Below, piece by piece: positions 52,012 to 59,040 of a stretch of DNA of 64,000 nt. The notes below the pieces were generated by a model. It did not search any database, was not told the DNA's origin, and worked only from the letters and a program-made list of their open reading frames with translations. The translations under genes were made by a program, and so were the position numbers. This stretch comes from JBHIYN01 sp041984235. Lineage in GTDB: Bacteria > Pseudomonadota > Gammaproteobacteria > Ga0077536. Where the stretch lies: the NCBI GenBank assembly GCA_041984235.1, contig JBHIYN010000015.1:74929-138928 (forward strand), given 5' to 3'. How positions within the stretch are numbered: the stretch's first letter is position 1; each line of letters starts with the position of its first letter.

Positions 52012-52824
52012 TCAGGCCGCGCCGGTCACGTCGGCGAGGAAGCCGAGGAGGCAGGCGTTGAACGCCTCGGGCCGCTCGATATTGCTGAGATGACCGGTGT
52101 GCTCGAGCTCGAGCAGGCGGGCGCCGGCGATGTCCGCCGCCATCGCGCGCGCCACCTTGGGCGGAGTCAGCTTGTCGTCGCTGCCGACGATGACCTGCAC
52201 CGGAACGGCGATGCGGCCGAGATCGCTGACCGGCCGGTACATGGTCATCGCCTCGATGGTCTTGATGTAGGAATCCTTGTGCAGCAGGCACATGCTGTCG
52301 ACGAGTTCCTGCACCACCGATTCCGGCGCCGAGGGCGAGACCAGGGTCGGTGCCACCAGCGGCGCGATATCGGCAGGCTCCTTACCTTCCACCAGCGGCT
52401 GGCGCCGTTCCCGCACGAAGCGTTCGCGGCCTTCCTGGGTGAACGAGTCGTCGAAGCCGGGAAAGGTGTCGGCCAGGATCAGACTCGCTACCCGTTGCGG
52501 GAAATGATCGTGGAAGTCGAGCACGATGCGGCCGCCCATCGACAGGCCGCAGAGGTGGGCGCGCGCGACGTCGAGATGGTCGAGCAGGCGCAGCAGGTCG
52601 TCGCGGAAATCGGCGAAATCGAGCGGTCCGTCGTAGTCGTCGCTGTCGCCATAGCCGCGCGCGTCCCAGGCCACCGCGCGGTAGCTGCCGGCCAGTGCCG
52701 CGATCTGGCGCCGCCAGTTGCCGCGGTGGCCGCCTATGCCGTGCAGGAAGACCACCGTCTCGCCGCTGCCGGCGCCCTCGAAGGCGATGCGCGGCGCGCC
52801 TTCGGTAAAAGCGACCGCGTTCAC
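52012..52824 (-). CDS. Alpha/beta hydrolase (3-oxoadipate enol-lactonase-like)
   Basis: 270 aa from GTG 52824, overlapping the cupin stop (GTGA). Alpha/beta hydrolase fold: oxyanion region VVFLHGIGGHRGNW, nucleophile elbow GLSMGG, the acid in IVGSDDKLTP and the catalytic His in LEHTGHLSNIERP. It resembles PcaD and related C-C or ester hydrolases. The operon with a cupin gene suggests a small oxygenase-hydrolase pathway (inferred). Confidence 0.9.
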   Translation of the reverse strand: MNAVAFTEGAPRIAFEGAGSGETVVFLHGIGGHRGNWRRQIAALAGSYRAVAWDARGYGDSDDYDGPLDFADFRDDLLRLLDHLDVARAHLCGLSMGGRIVLDFHDHFPQRVASLILADTFPGFDDSFTQEGRERFVRERRQPLVEGKEPADIAPLVAPTLVSPSAPESVVQELVDSMCLLHKDSYIKTIEAMTMYRPVSDLGRIAVPVQVIVGSDDKLTPPKVARAMAADIAGARLLELEHTGHLSNIERPEAFNACLLGFLADVTGAA

Positions 52825-53207
52825 GCGACGGCGTGATCCCAGGGCAGCGCCATGTGTTCGCCGCTCTCGGTCTCGACCCGTACCGGGGACATCGACAGGG
52901 TCGCCATGATGTCCAGGTCGGCGCTGCCGGTGTTGACGATCTGGTGCACGGCATTGGGCGGGATCAGCAGCGTGTCGTCGGCCTTGAAGTGGAATTCGCG
53001 GCCGTCGCAGTAACACACGCCTTCGCCGGCGAAGATGACGATGACTTCCTCGCAGTCGTGGCGATGCACCGGGGTGGCGGCGCCGCCGGCGATGGTCTGG
53101 CGCCAGACTTCGAAATCGTTGAGGCCGTCGCGCCGCCCGGCCAGGGTCTGGTGGACCAGGCCCGGCAACTGGTGGGTCTCGGCGGCGGCGTTGTGGTTGA
53201 CCTGCAT
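52821..53207 (-). CDS. Cupin-domain protein
   Basis: 128 aa from ATG 53207 with a GGAG ribosome-binding site; the frame begins 10 codons earlier with a less likely start. Single cupin: metal ligands in PVHRHDCEEVIVIFAGEGVCYCDG (H, H, E) and VHQIVNTG (H). It could be a small dioxygenase, an isomerase or a sensor. It is cotranslated with the downstream alpha/beta hydrolase. Confidence 0.88.
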   Translation of the reverse strand: MQVNHNAAAETHQLPGLVHQTLAGRRDGLNDFEVWRQTIAGGAATPVHRHDCEEVIVIFAGEGVCYCDGREFHFKADDTLLIPPNAVHQIVNTGSADLDIMATLSMSPVRVETESGEHMALPWDHAVA

Positions 53208-53261
53208 GAGCGTGTCTCCGTGTTGGGCTGGCGCCATCTTAGCGCCGCGGCGGCGCCCGCA

Positions 53262-54176
53262 CTATGCCGTGCGCGGCGCGTCGGCGGGCACGGCCCGGCG
53301 GCGGTAGCCGTGGCGCAGTGCCGGCAGGACCTCGTGCACGAACAGGGCAGCCAGCACCAGCATCGCGTCGGCCAGGACGCGGGCGCTGACCGGCTCGCCG
53401 TTCAGCAGCCGGCCGAGCATGAGCGCGGTGACCGGCGAGACCAGGGTGATCAGGGCGACGCGGGTCGCGGACTGGCGGCTGAGCACGTAGTAGTACAGCG
53501 AGAAGCCGAGGGTCGTCGCGATGATGCCGAGGTAGAGGATGGCGCCGAGCGCGTGCGCGGGCATGACCTGCGGCAGGTCGCCATCGCCCAGCCACCAGGT
53601 CAGGTAGTAAGGCACCAGCGCGAACAGCAGGCCGCCGCAGACCACGCTCATGGCGGGCAGGGTGGAGGCGGCGCGCTTGACCAGCACTGCGCTGAGGGCG
53701 TGCAGGACGGTCGCCAGCACGATCGCGGCGATGCCGAGCGCAGCGTCACGCCCCAGCGCGAGCCCGGTGTCGAAGATCAGCGCGAGTCCGGCGAGACCCA
53801 GCAGCTGGGCGCCCACGCGCGACGCGCTGAAGGCGCGTTCGCCGAGCAGCAGCAGCGAGAGGATCGCGGTGAACATCGGCGACAGGCCGAAGACGATAGC
53901 GATCCAGCCCGAGGGGATGAACTGCGCCCCCCAGTAGACACCCAGCATGGCGCCGTAGATGCCGAGTGCGGAGGCCGCGTAGACGCGCATTGAAGCCGGG
54001 TCGAAGCGCGGCAGCTCGCGGCGCAGCGCGGCGACGGCGAACACGCAGACGAAGCCCAGCGTCATGCGCGAGACGGCGCCGAACAGAAAGCCGACGCCCT
54101 CACCGCTCCACTTGAGCGCGAGCGGCGTGGTCGACCAGATGACGATGATGGCGAGGTAGGCGGCGGGAACGGCCAT
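53262..54176 (-). CDS. EamA/DMT family transporter (second copy)
   Basis: 304 aa from ATG 54176 with GGAG nine bases upstream; a TTG at 54191 is in frame but lies in the terminator T-tract. Ten membrane helices form two EamA repeats (AAYLAIIVIWSTTPLALKWSGEGVGFLFGA; IVLATVLHALSAVLVKRAASTLPAMSVVCGGLLFALVPYYLTWWL). It acts at the inner membrane as a metabolite exporter or importer. The transcript start must lie downstream of, or read through, the terminator directly in front of it. It shares only modest similarity with the EamA protein at 42335. Confidence 0.9.
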   Translation of the reverse strand: MAVPAAYLAIIVIWSTTPLALKWSGEGVGFLFGAVSRMTLGFVCVFAVAALRRELPRFDPASMRVYAASALGIYGAMLGVYWGAQFIPSGWIAIVFGLSPMFTAILSLLLLGERAFSASRVGAQLLGLAGLALIFDTGLALGRDAALGIAAIVLATVLHALSAVLVKRAASTLPAMSVVCGGLLFALVPYYLTWWLGDGDLPQVMPAHALGAILYLGIIATTLGFSLYYYVLSRQSATRVALITLVSPVTALMLGRLLNGEPVSARVLADAMLVLAALFVHEVLPALRHGYRRRAVPADAPRTA

Positions 54177-54189
54177 CGTGGCATGCTCC

Positions 54190-54226
54190 AAAAAAAAGGC
54201 CGCAGCTTCCTGGAGAAACTGCGGCC
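54190..54226 (-). terminator. Intrinsic terminator directly before the EamA ribosome-binding site
   Basis: On the minus strand GGCCGCAG (54226-54219) pairs with CTGCGGCC (54205-54198) around a 13-base loop, followed by eight T (54197-54190). It is a textbook rho-independent terminator. Its T-tract abuts GGAG, the ribosome-binding site of the transporter gene. It either ends the upstream NTF2-like transcript or works as a 5'-leader attenuator of the transporter. Confidence 0.85.
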
Positions 54227-54259
54227 CGACGAAAACGATCTGGGTGAAGTTCTGTCTGC

Positions 54260-54352
54260 TCAGTCTCCGCGGGGTCGCAGGCGCGCACGGCGGCGCATCG
54301 CCTTGCGGAGCGGGCGCCAGAGAACGACGGTGGTGGCGGGACGGATACTCAT
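54260..54352 (-). CDS. Possible 30-codon leader peptide before the terminator
   Basis: An ATG frame of 30 codons ends 33 bases before the terminator hairpin. The peptide starts MSIRPATTVVLWRPL and is Arg-rich in its second half (9 or more Arg). It lacks a visible ribosome-binding site. If translated it could be a ribosome-mediated attenuator for the EamA transporter, but chance is also likely. The remaining ~50 bases up to the NTF2-like gene hold nothing I recognise. Confidence 0.25.
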   Translation of the reverse strand: MSIRPATTVVLWRPLRKAMRRRARLRPRGD

Positions 54353-54404
54353 GCCGGGCGCGATGGTGCGCGCGCGTGGCGCGCGAGTCAAGGGCATCGC
54401 GAAG

Positions 54405-54842
54405 CTACTTGTCGATATAGAACTTGTTCACGATGCGCCACTGACCGTCGATCTTGGCGAGATGGAAGGCGTCGATGTAGACACCGTTGAAATCGAACAG
54501 GACTGTTGCCGCGACCTCGCTGTAGATGTCGAGCGCAATGATCTCGCCTTGCATCCCGGGCTTGGGATCGCGGCTGGCCCAGTCCTCGATGACTTCGTCC
54601 ATCGGCCGCACACTGAGGCTGTAGCTGCCGTCCTTGCCGCGCAGGTAGCCCTTCATGTGCCCCGCATCGACTGCGAAGGCGCGCTCCAGGCGCGTGCGAT
54701 CGGCGTTGCGCAGGCCGTCGAAATAGTCGGATATGGTGGCTTTGATGGCGTCGTAATCGGACATCTGCTGGGCTCTCGCTGGCTGCGGCAGGATGCTGGC
54801 TGCGAGTAGAGCAAGCGCCGCTAAAACAGAAGCTTGCGTCAT
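54405..54842 (-). CDS. Secreted NTF2-like/lumazine-binding-like protein
   Basis: 145 aa with a signal peptide (VLAALALLAASILPQPARA). The mature part has the NTF2-type pattern of the lumazine-binding-like group: YDAIKATISDYFDGLRNADRTRLERAFAVDAGHMKGYLRGKDG, MDEVIEDWASRD, EIIALDIYSEVAATVLFDF and a final IDGQWRIVNKFYIDK. It is periplasmic, ligand unknown. It precedes the terminator at 54226, and is divergent from the LLM oxidoreductase across 112 bp. Confidence 0.85.
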   Translation of the reverse strand: MTQASVLAALALLAASILPQPARAQQMSDYDAIKATISDYFDGLRNADRTRLERAFAVDAGHMKGYLRGKDGSYSLSVRPMDEVIEDWASRDPKPGMQGEIIALDIYSEVAATVLFDFNGVYIDAFHLAKIDGQWRIVNKFYIDK

Positions 54843-54954
54843 TTCGTCTCACCTTCTGCCGGGGTTGGGTGCGGGCCGGCGGGCGGCCCGCATGGACGCC
54901 GACCAGTGTATTCGCCATCATGGCCGCATATCCACCTGTGACGAGGAGAGGCAG

Positions 54955-56052
54955 ATGCACGTTGGAATGATTCAGGTCATGCAGAGCTGGGGCTGGGAGG
55001 GGATCAGCGACGACCAGGTCTACGAAGAGGAGCTGACCATGGCGGTCGAGGCCGATACGCTCGGCTACGACAGCGTGTGGGTGGTGGAACACCATTTCGA
55101 GGATTACTCCTTCTGCCCCGACAACTTCGTCTACCTCGCGCACCTGGCGGCGAAGACCGAGCGCATCGGACTGGCCACCGGTGCGGTCATCGTGCCGTGG
55201 AACGTACAGCCGCTGCGCGTGGCGGAAAAGGCCGCGCTGCTCGATCAGCTCTCGGGCGGACGCACCATACTCGGCCTGGGCCGCGGCCTGTCGCGGCGTG
55301 AGTTCGAGCAGTTCGGCATCGACATGGAGGAATCCCGCGGACGCTTCGACGAGGCAGCGCCGATGATCGTCGAGGCACTGGAAACCGGTGTCATGGAAGC
55401 GCACGAGGGCCGCTTCTTCAAGCAGCCGCGCGCGGTGATTCGCCCGAAGCCGACGAAGAGCTTCAGGGACCGTCTCACGCAGGTTGCGATGAGTCCCGAG
55501 TCCGGCGAGGAGGCAGCGCGCCTGGGTGCGCAGATGATGGCTTTCAACTACAAGCCGATGGAGGTGCAGAAGCAGGAATACGACGAGTACAGAAAACGCT
55601 TCGTCGAACACCACGGGCGCGACCCTCGGCCGCTGCTGCTGACCGACATGGCGATCTGCGATTCCGATGCCGCGCGGGCGAAGGAGAACTCGCCGTACAT
55701 TGCCAATTACCTGCTGAGCGTATTGCACCACTACGAGCTGATGGGCGAGCACTACAAGCACGCCAAGGGCTATGAAGCCTATGGCGGTGCCGTGGACGCG
55801 CTGCGCGAGACCGGCAAGGAAGGCATGATGGAGGCCTACCTCGAGCAGCAGATCTGGGGCACGCCGGAGCAGATGCTGCGCAAGTTCGAGGCGCGCCGCA
55901 AGGAGATGGGCGCGACCGACTGCCTGATGGCGTTCCGCTTCGCGGGTATGCCGTTCGAAGTCGCCCAGCGCAGCCAGCGCCTGTTCGCCGAGGAGGTGCT
56001 GCCGGTGCTGAAATCGTGGGCGGACGAGGACGCCGCCAGCGCGGCGGCCTGA
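54955..56052 (+). CDS. LLM-class flavin-dependent oxidoreductase
   Basis: 365 aa from ATG 54955 behind GAGGAGAGG; upstream in-frame starts run back over the divergent gene. Luciferase-like TIM barrel: MHVGMIQVMQSWGWEGISDDQVYEEELTMAVEADTLGYDSVWVVEHHFEDYSF, AAKTERIGLATGAVIVPWNVQPLRVAEKAALLDQLSGGRTILGLGRGLSRREFEQFGIDM, and DCLMAFRFAGMPFEVAQRSQRLF. It is longer than the copy at 13949 and is a separate lineage. It needs reduced FMN or F420; substrate unknown. Confidence 0.9.
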   Translation: MHVGMIQVMQSWGWEGISDDQVYEEELTMAVEADTLGYDSVWVVEHHFEDYSFCPDNFVYLAHLAAKTERIGLATGAVIVPWNVQPLRVAEKAALLDQLSGGRTILGLGRGLSRREFEQFGIDMEESRGRFDEAAPMIVEALETGVMEAHEGRFFKQPRAVIRPKPTKSFRDRLTQVAMSPESGEEAARLGAQMMAFNYKPMEVQKQEYDEYRKRFVEHHGRDPRPLLLTDMAICDSDAARAKENSPYIANYLLSVLHHYELMGEHYKHAKGYEAYGGAVDALRETGKEGMMEAYLEQQIWGTPEQMLRKFEARRKEMGATDCLMAFRFAGMPFEVAQRSQRLFAEEVLPVLKSWADEDAASAAA

Positions 56053-56074
56053 CGCCGAAACCTTTGTCGGCGCG

Positions 56075-57925
56075 TCAGGGCGGGCGCCTCGAGCCACGCC
56101 CTGGCGCCGCCGCGCTGGCACGGCCCTCGTGGTGAGCGCGAAAACGCGCCACGCCCTCCGGGCTCATGTACTTGCCCAGCAGGGCCGGGTCGGTGCGCGC
56201 GAGATCGACCCACAGCAGGCAGTCGATGGCGTTGTTGAAGTCCTGGTCGACATTGAAGCCCAGGATGCGTCCGTTGAGCTTGAGGTACTGGCGCAACAGC
56301 ACCGGTACGCCCACCGCATCGTCCTCCACCGTACTCAGCAGGTTGGCGATGATGCGCAGATCGCTGACATCGAGGTCGACGCGCCGCGCGCCGCCGCCGC
56401 GCGAGCGGAACGGGCGCCGCGGCCGCACCAGGCTGGCGCGTTCGAGCTCCATGCTGTTGCGTTGCAGGAAGCGCACGATGAGCTGCTGCGAGAGGGGGTG
56501 GTAGTCGTTGCTGATGCTGACCGGCCCGAACAGCACGCGGTAATCGGGATGCCGTGCGACGTAGTGCGCGATGCCCTTCCACAGCATCATCAGCGATGAG
56601 TAATTGCGTTGATCCTCCGGCCGCACGAAGGAGCGGCCGACCTCCAGCGCCGAGCGCAACTCGTCGGTGAGCTGGTCGTCGAGCCGGAACAGGGAGCACA
56701 CGTACAGCCCCTTGCTGCCGTAGCGATCGAGGATGCGGCCGGCTTCGCCGAGCCGGTAGCCGCCGATCACGGCGCGCCGTTCGCGGTGCCACACGAACAG
56801 GTGCAGGTAGTAGGCATCGAACAGGTCGAGATCGACGCTACGGCCGGTGCCTTCGCCGACGAGCCGGAACGAGACCTCGCGCAGGCGACCGATTTCCTGC
56901 AGCAGCCAGGGGATCTGGTCGGCGCGCGCGTACCAGACTTCGAGACTGCCGCTCTCTACCAGGCGCTGGTCCGCCGGCAGCGCGGCGACCTCGTCGGCAA
57001 GATGCTGCGCCGGCGCGGGCTCGGCGATCGGCTCGAAACGGGACGTCGGTGCGCCGACCTGGCCGAGCCGCATCGGCTTGCGATAGCGATTACGTGCGCC
57101 GACCAGGTAGGTGCTGGTGCGCAGGTAGGGCGCGATGGCACGGCGGTCGCCGAGCAGGGCCAGGGTATCGGCATCGATGGGGCGTGCGCAGGTCACCTCG
57201 ATCACGGTACCGGAGTGATTGAACAGCTCGCGCACCAGCAGCAGGGTGCGCAGGCGTTCGTGGATCAGGCCGGCCACCTGGAACAGCATGCTGTTGCGGC
57301 CGCTGAGAAAGGCCGGCACCACCGGGGCGCCGCTCTTCTCGACCAGCCAGCCGACGCCCGAATCCCACGGTGGATCACTGACCCGGCGGGTGCGCCAGTC
57401 GAAGCTGGAGACCTCCCCGCCGGGGAAGATCAGGAGCAGTCCGCCCTGGCGCAGCCAGGCCAGCGCGTCGCGCGCGGCGCGGGTGTTGCGCGCCGCCGCG
57501 CTGCGGCCGCCGAACGGGTCGACACCGATGAAGGTTTGCGCCAGCTCGGGAATGCTCTGCAGCAGGTGATTGGCCATCACGCGCACGTCGGGCCGGTGAC
57601 GGGTGAGGAGCTCGATCAGGGCGACCCCGTCGAGCGCACCGTGTGGATGGTTGGCGACGACAATAACCGCGCCGCTGCGTGGAATGTTGGCCTGTGACGC
57701 GCGATCCAGGGTCACGTCGACGCCGACGGCGTCGAGGGTGAAACGGCTGAAGCTGTGCACGTCCAGGTGCGCCGGTACGCGCGCGTAGATGGCATTCAGC
57801 CGGCGCAGACCGAGAACGCGATCGCACACCCGTGCAAGCGGCTCACGCAGCACGCCCAGCGCCTGCGGCAGCGCGCCGGCGATGGAGAAGTGCGGCCGCG
57901 CCTGGGGTCGCGGACGCTCAGTCAT
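56075..57925 (-). CDS. olsF: Bifunctional acyltransferase: PlsC-type plus OlsB-type domains, OlsF-like ornithine lipid synthase
   Basis: 616 aa from ATG 57925; the frame runs 403 codons further upstream but that part is antisense to other genes. Residues ~40-290 form a lysophospholipid acyltransferase domain with the HX4D motif in VVANHPHGALDGVALIE, FIGVDPFGGR, and LIFPGGEVSSFDW. Residues ~330-600 form a GNAT-fold N-acyltransferase like OlsB: SLEVWYARADQIPWLLQEIGRLRE, IGGYRLGEA, ELGRSFV-like VGRSFVRPEDQRNYSSLMMLWKGIAHYVARHPDYRVLFGPVSISNDYHP, then LRQYLKLNGRILGFNVDQDFNNAIDCLLWVDL. Fused OlsF enzymes make ornithine lipids, phosphorus-free membrane lipids used under phosphate limitation, with N-acylation by the C-terminal and O-acylation by the N-terminal domain. 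Sure of both domains; the substrate amino acid is inferred. Confidence 0.85.
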   Translation of the reverse strand: MTERPRPQARPHFSIAGALPQALGVLREPLARVCDRVLGLRRLNAIYARVPAHLDVHSFSRFTLDAVGVDVTLDRASQANIPRSGAVIVVANHPHGALDGVALIELLTRHRPDVRVMANHLLQSIPELAQTFIGVDPFGGRSAAARNTRAARDALAWLRQGGLLLIFPGGEVSSFDWRTRRVSDPPWDSGVGWLVEKSGAPVVPAFLSGRNSMLFQVAGLIHERLRTLLLVRELFNHSGTVIEVTCARPIDADTLALLGDRRAIAPYLRTSTYLVGARNRYRKPMRLGQVGAPTSRFEPIAEPAPAQHLADEVAALPADQRLVESGSLEVWYARADQIPWLLQEIGRLREVSFRLVGEGTGRSVDLDLFDAYYLHLFVWHRERRAVIGGYRLGEAGRILDRYGSKGLYVCSLFRLDDQLTDELRSALEVGRSFVRPEDQRNYSSLMMLWKGIAHYVARHPDYRVLFGPVSISNDYHPLSQQLIVRFLQRNSMELERASLVRPRRPFRSRGGGARRVDLDVSDLRIIANLLSTVEDDAVGVPVLLRQYLKLNGRILGFNVDQDFNNAIDCLLWVDLARTDPALLGKYMSPEGVARFRAHHEGRASAAAPGRGSRRPP

Positions 57926-57999
57926 GGGGCGGCAGGGACGGCATCGCGGCAGGGTACTCGCTGGGGCGTGGCGGCCGCTGCCGCCGGCACGCGTCTTGG

Positions 58000-58005
58000 T
58001 ACAAT
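58000..58005 (+). promoter_or_regulatory. Candidate -10 box for the ferritin-like gene
   Basis: TACAAT at 58000-58005 in the 279-bp divergent gap between the olsF-like gene and the ferritin-like gene, 200 bp before the latter's start. No -35 box was clear. The gap also contains several GC-rich inverted repeats without a T-run. Confidence 0.25.
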
Positions 58006-58204
58006 CGGCCCGGCACCCGCGGGCGCCGGCTGCAGCCACGTACAGCACGCGACCCAGGGCCGCCATGATAACGAGAAGCGCTTCGATGTCGTCAGAAAAC
58101 TGCCACCTGCCGCACCGCTCGGCCGGCGGCGATGCGTCCCGGGGGGCGGCCCCGGGTGCGCCCCATCGCGATCGCTCCGCCCGCACGCCACGGAGATCCC
58201 CGAC

Positions 58205-59026
58205 ATGACACGCGCTGTACCGCACTGGACGCTGGACGATATCGACTACACGCGCCTGGACCGCGCGGCGGTAACGCCGGCCCTGGTCGCGGCCGTGAGG
58301 ACGGCGGCCCTGGTCGAGGCTAACAGCGCCGACTACGTGACCTACCTGCACAACGTGTTTGGCGACGACCCGGAGTTCCGCTCCGCGGCGAGCCGTTGGG
58401 GCGAAGAGGAGGCGCAGCACGGCGCGGCACTCGGCCGCTGGGCCGAAGCACTGGGTGATGGCTTTGACTTCGAGGCCAGTCTGGCGCGGTTCCGTAGCGG
58501 TTACCGCCTGCCGCTGGATGCCCGGCAGTCGGTGCGCGGCTCGCGCGCGGGAGAACTGCTGGCGCGCTGCGTGGTCGAGTCCGGCACCTGCTCGTTCTAC
58601 TCGGGTCTGCGCGATTACACGCGCGAGCCGGTACTGCGCCAGATCTGCCACCGGATCGCCCAGGACGAGGCGGCGCATTACCGGCTGTTCCGCGATCACT
58701 ATCAGCGCTATCCGCGGCCGCACCTGTTGCGCCGGCTCGCGGTCGCGATCGGTCGCGTCACCGAAACCGGCGACGACGAGCTCGCCTATGCCTACTACAG
58801 TGCCAATTGCGCGCCACACGAGACCTATGACCGGGGCCGCTGCGCGGCCGCCTACCAGCGCGTGGCGACCGCCGTCTATCGCCGGTCGCACGTCACCACG
58901 GCGATACACATGATCGCCACCGCACTCGGCCTCGGCGGCGCGCGCCGGCTGGTGCGGGCAAGCGCGGGGATCGGCTGGTGGTATCTGCGCACGCGCGCCG
59001 CACGCGACGCGCAGTCCGCCGACTGA
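58205..59026 (+). CDS. Ferritin-like diiron protein (four-helix bundle)
   Basis: 273 aa from ATG 58205. A di-metal helical bundle is suggested by four carboxylate helices: VEANSADYVTYLHNVFGDD, ASRWGEEEAQHGAALGRWAEAL (ExxH), CVVESGTCSFYSGLRDY and HRIAQDEAAHYRLFRDHYQR (ExxH). The ExxH pairs match acyl-ACP desaturase/ribonucleotide-reductase-like diiron oxidases. Its divergent position to the ornithine-lipid synthase suggests a lipid hydroxylase or desaturase, but the role could equally be redox or storage. It ends 14 bp before the PelA-like gene on the same strand. Confidence 0.82.
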   Translation: MTRAVPHWTLDDIDYTRLDRAAVTPALVAAVRTAALVEANSADYVTYLHNVFGDDPEFRSAASRWGEEEAQHGAALGRWAEALGDGFDFEASLARFRSGYRLPLDARQSVRGSRAGELLARCVVESGTCSFYSGLRDYTREPVLRQICHRIAQDEAAHYRLFRDHYQRYPRPHLLRRLAVAIGRVTETGDDELAYAYYSANCAPHETYDRGRCAAAYQRVATAVYRRSHVTTAIHMIATALGLGGARRLVRASAGIGWWYLRTRAARDAQSAD

Positions 59027-59040
59027 CCCCGGCGACGCCG

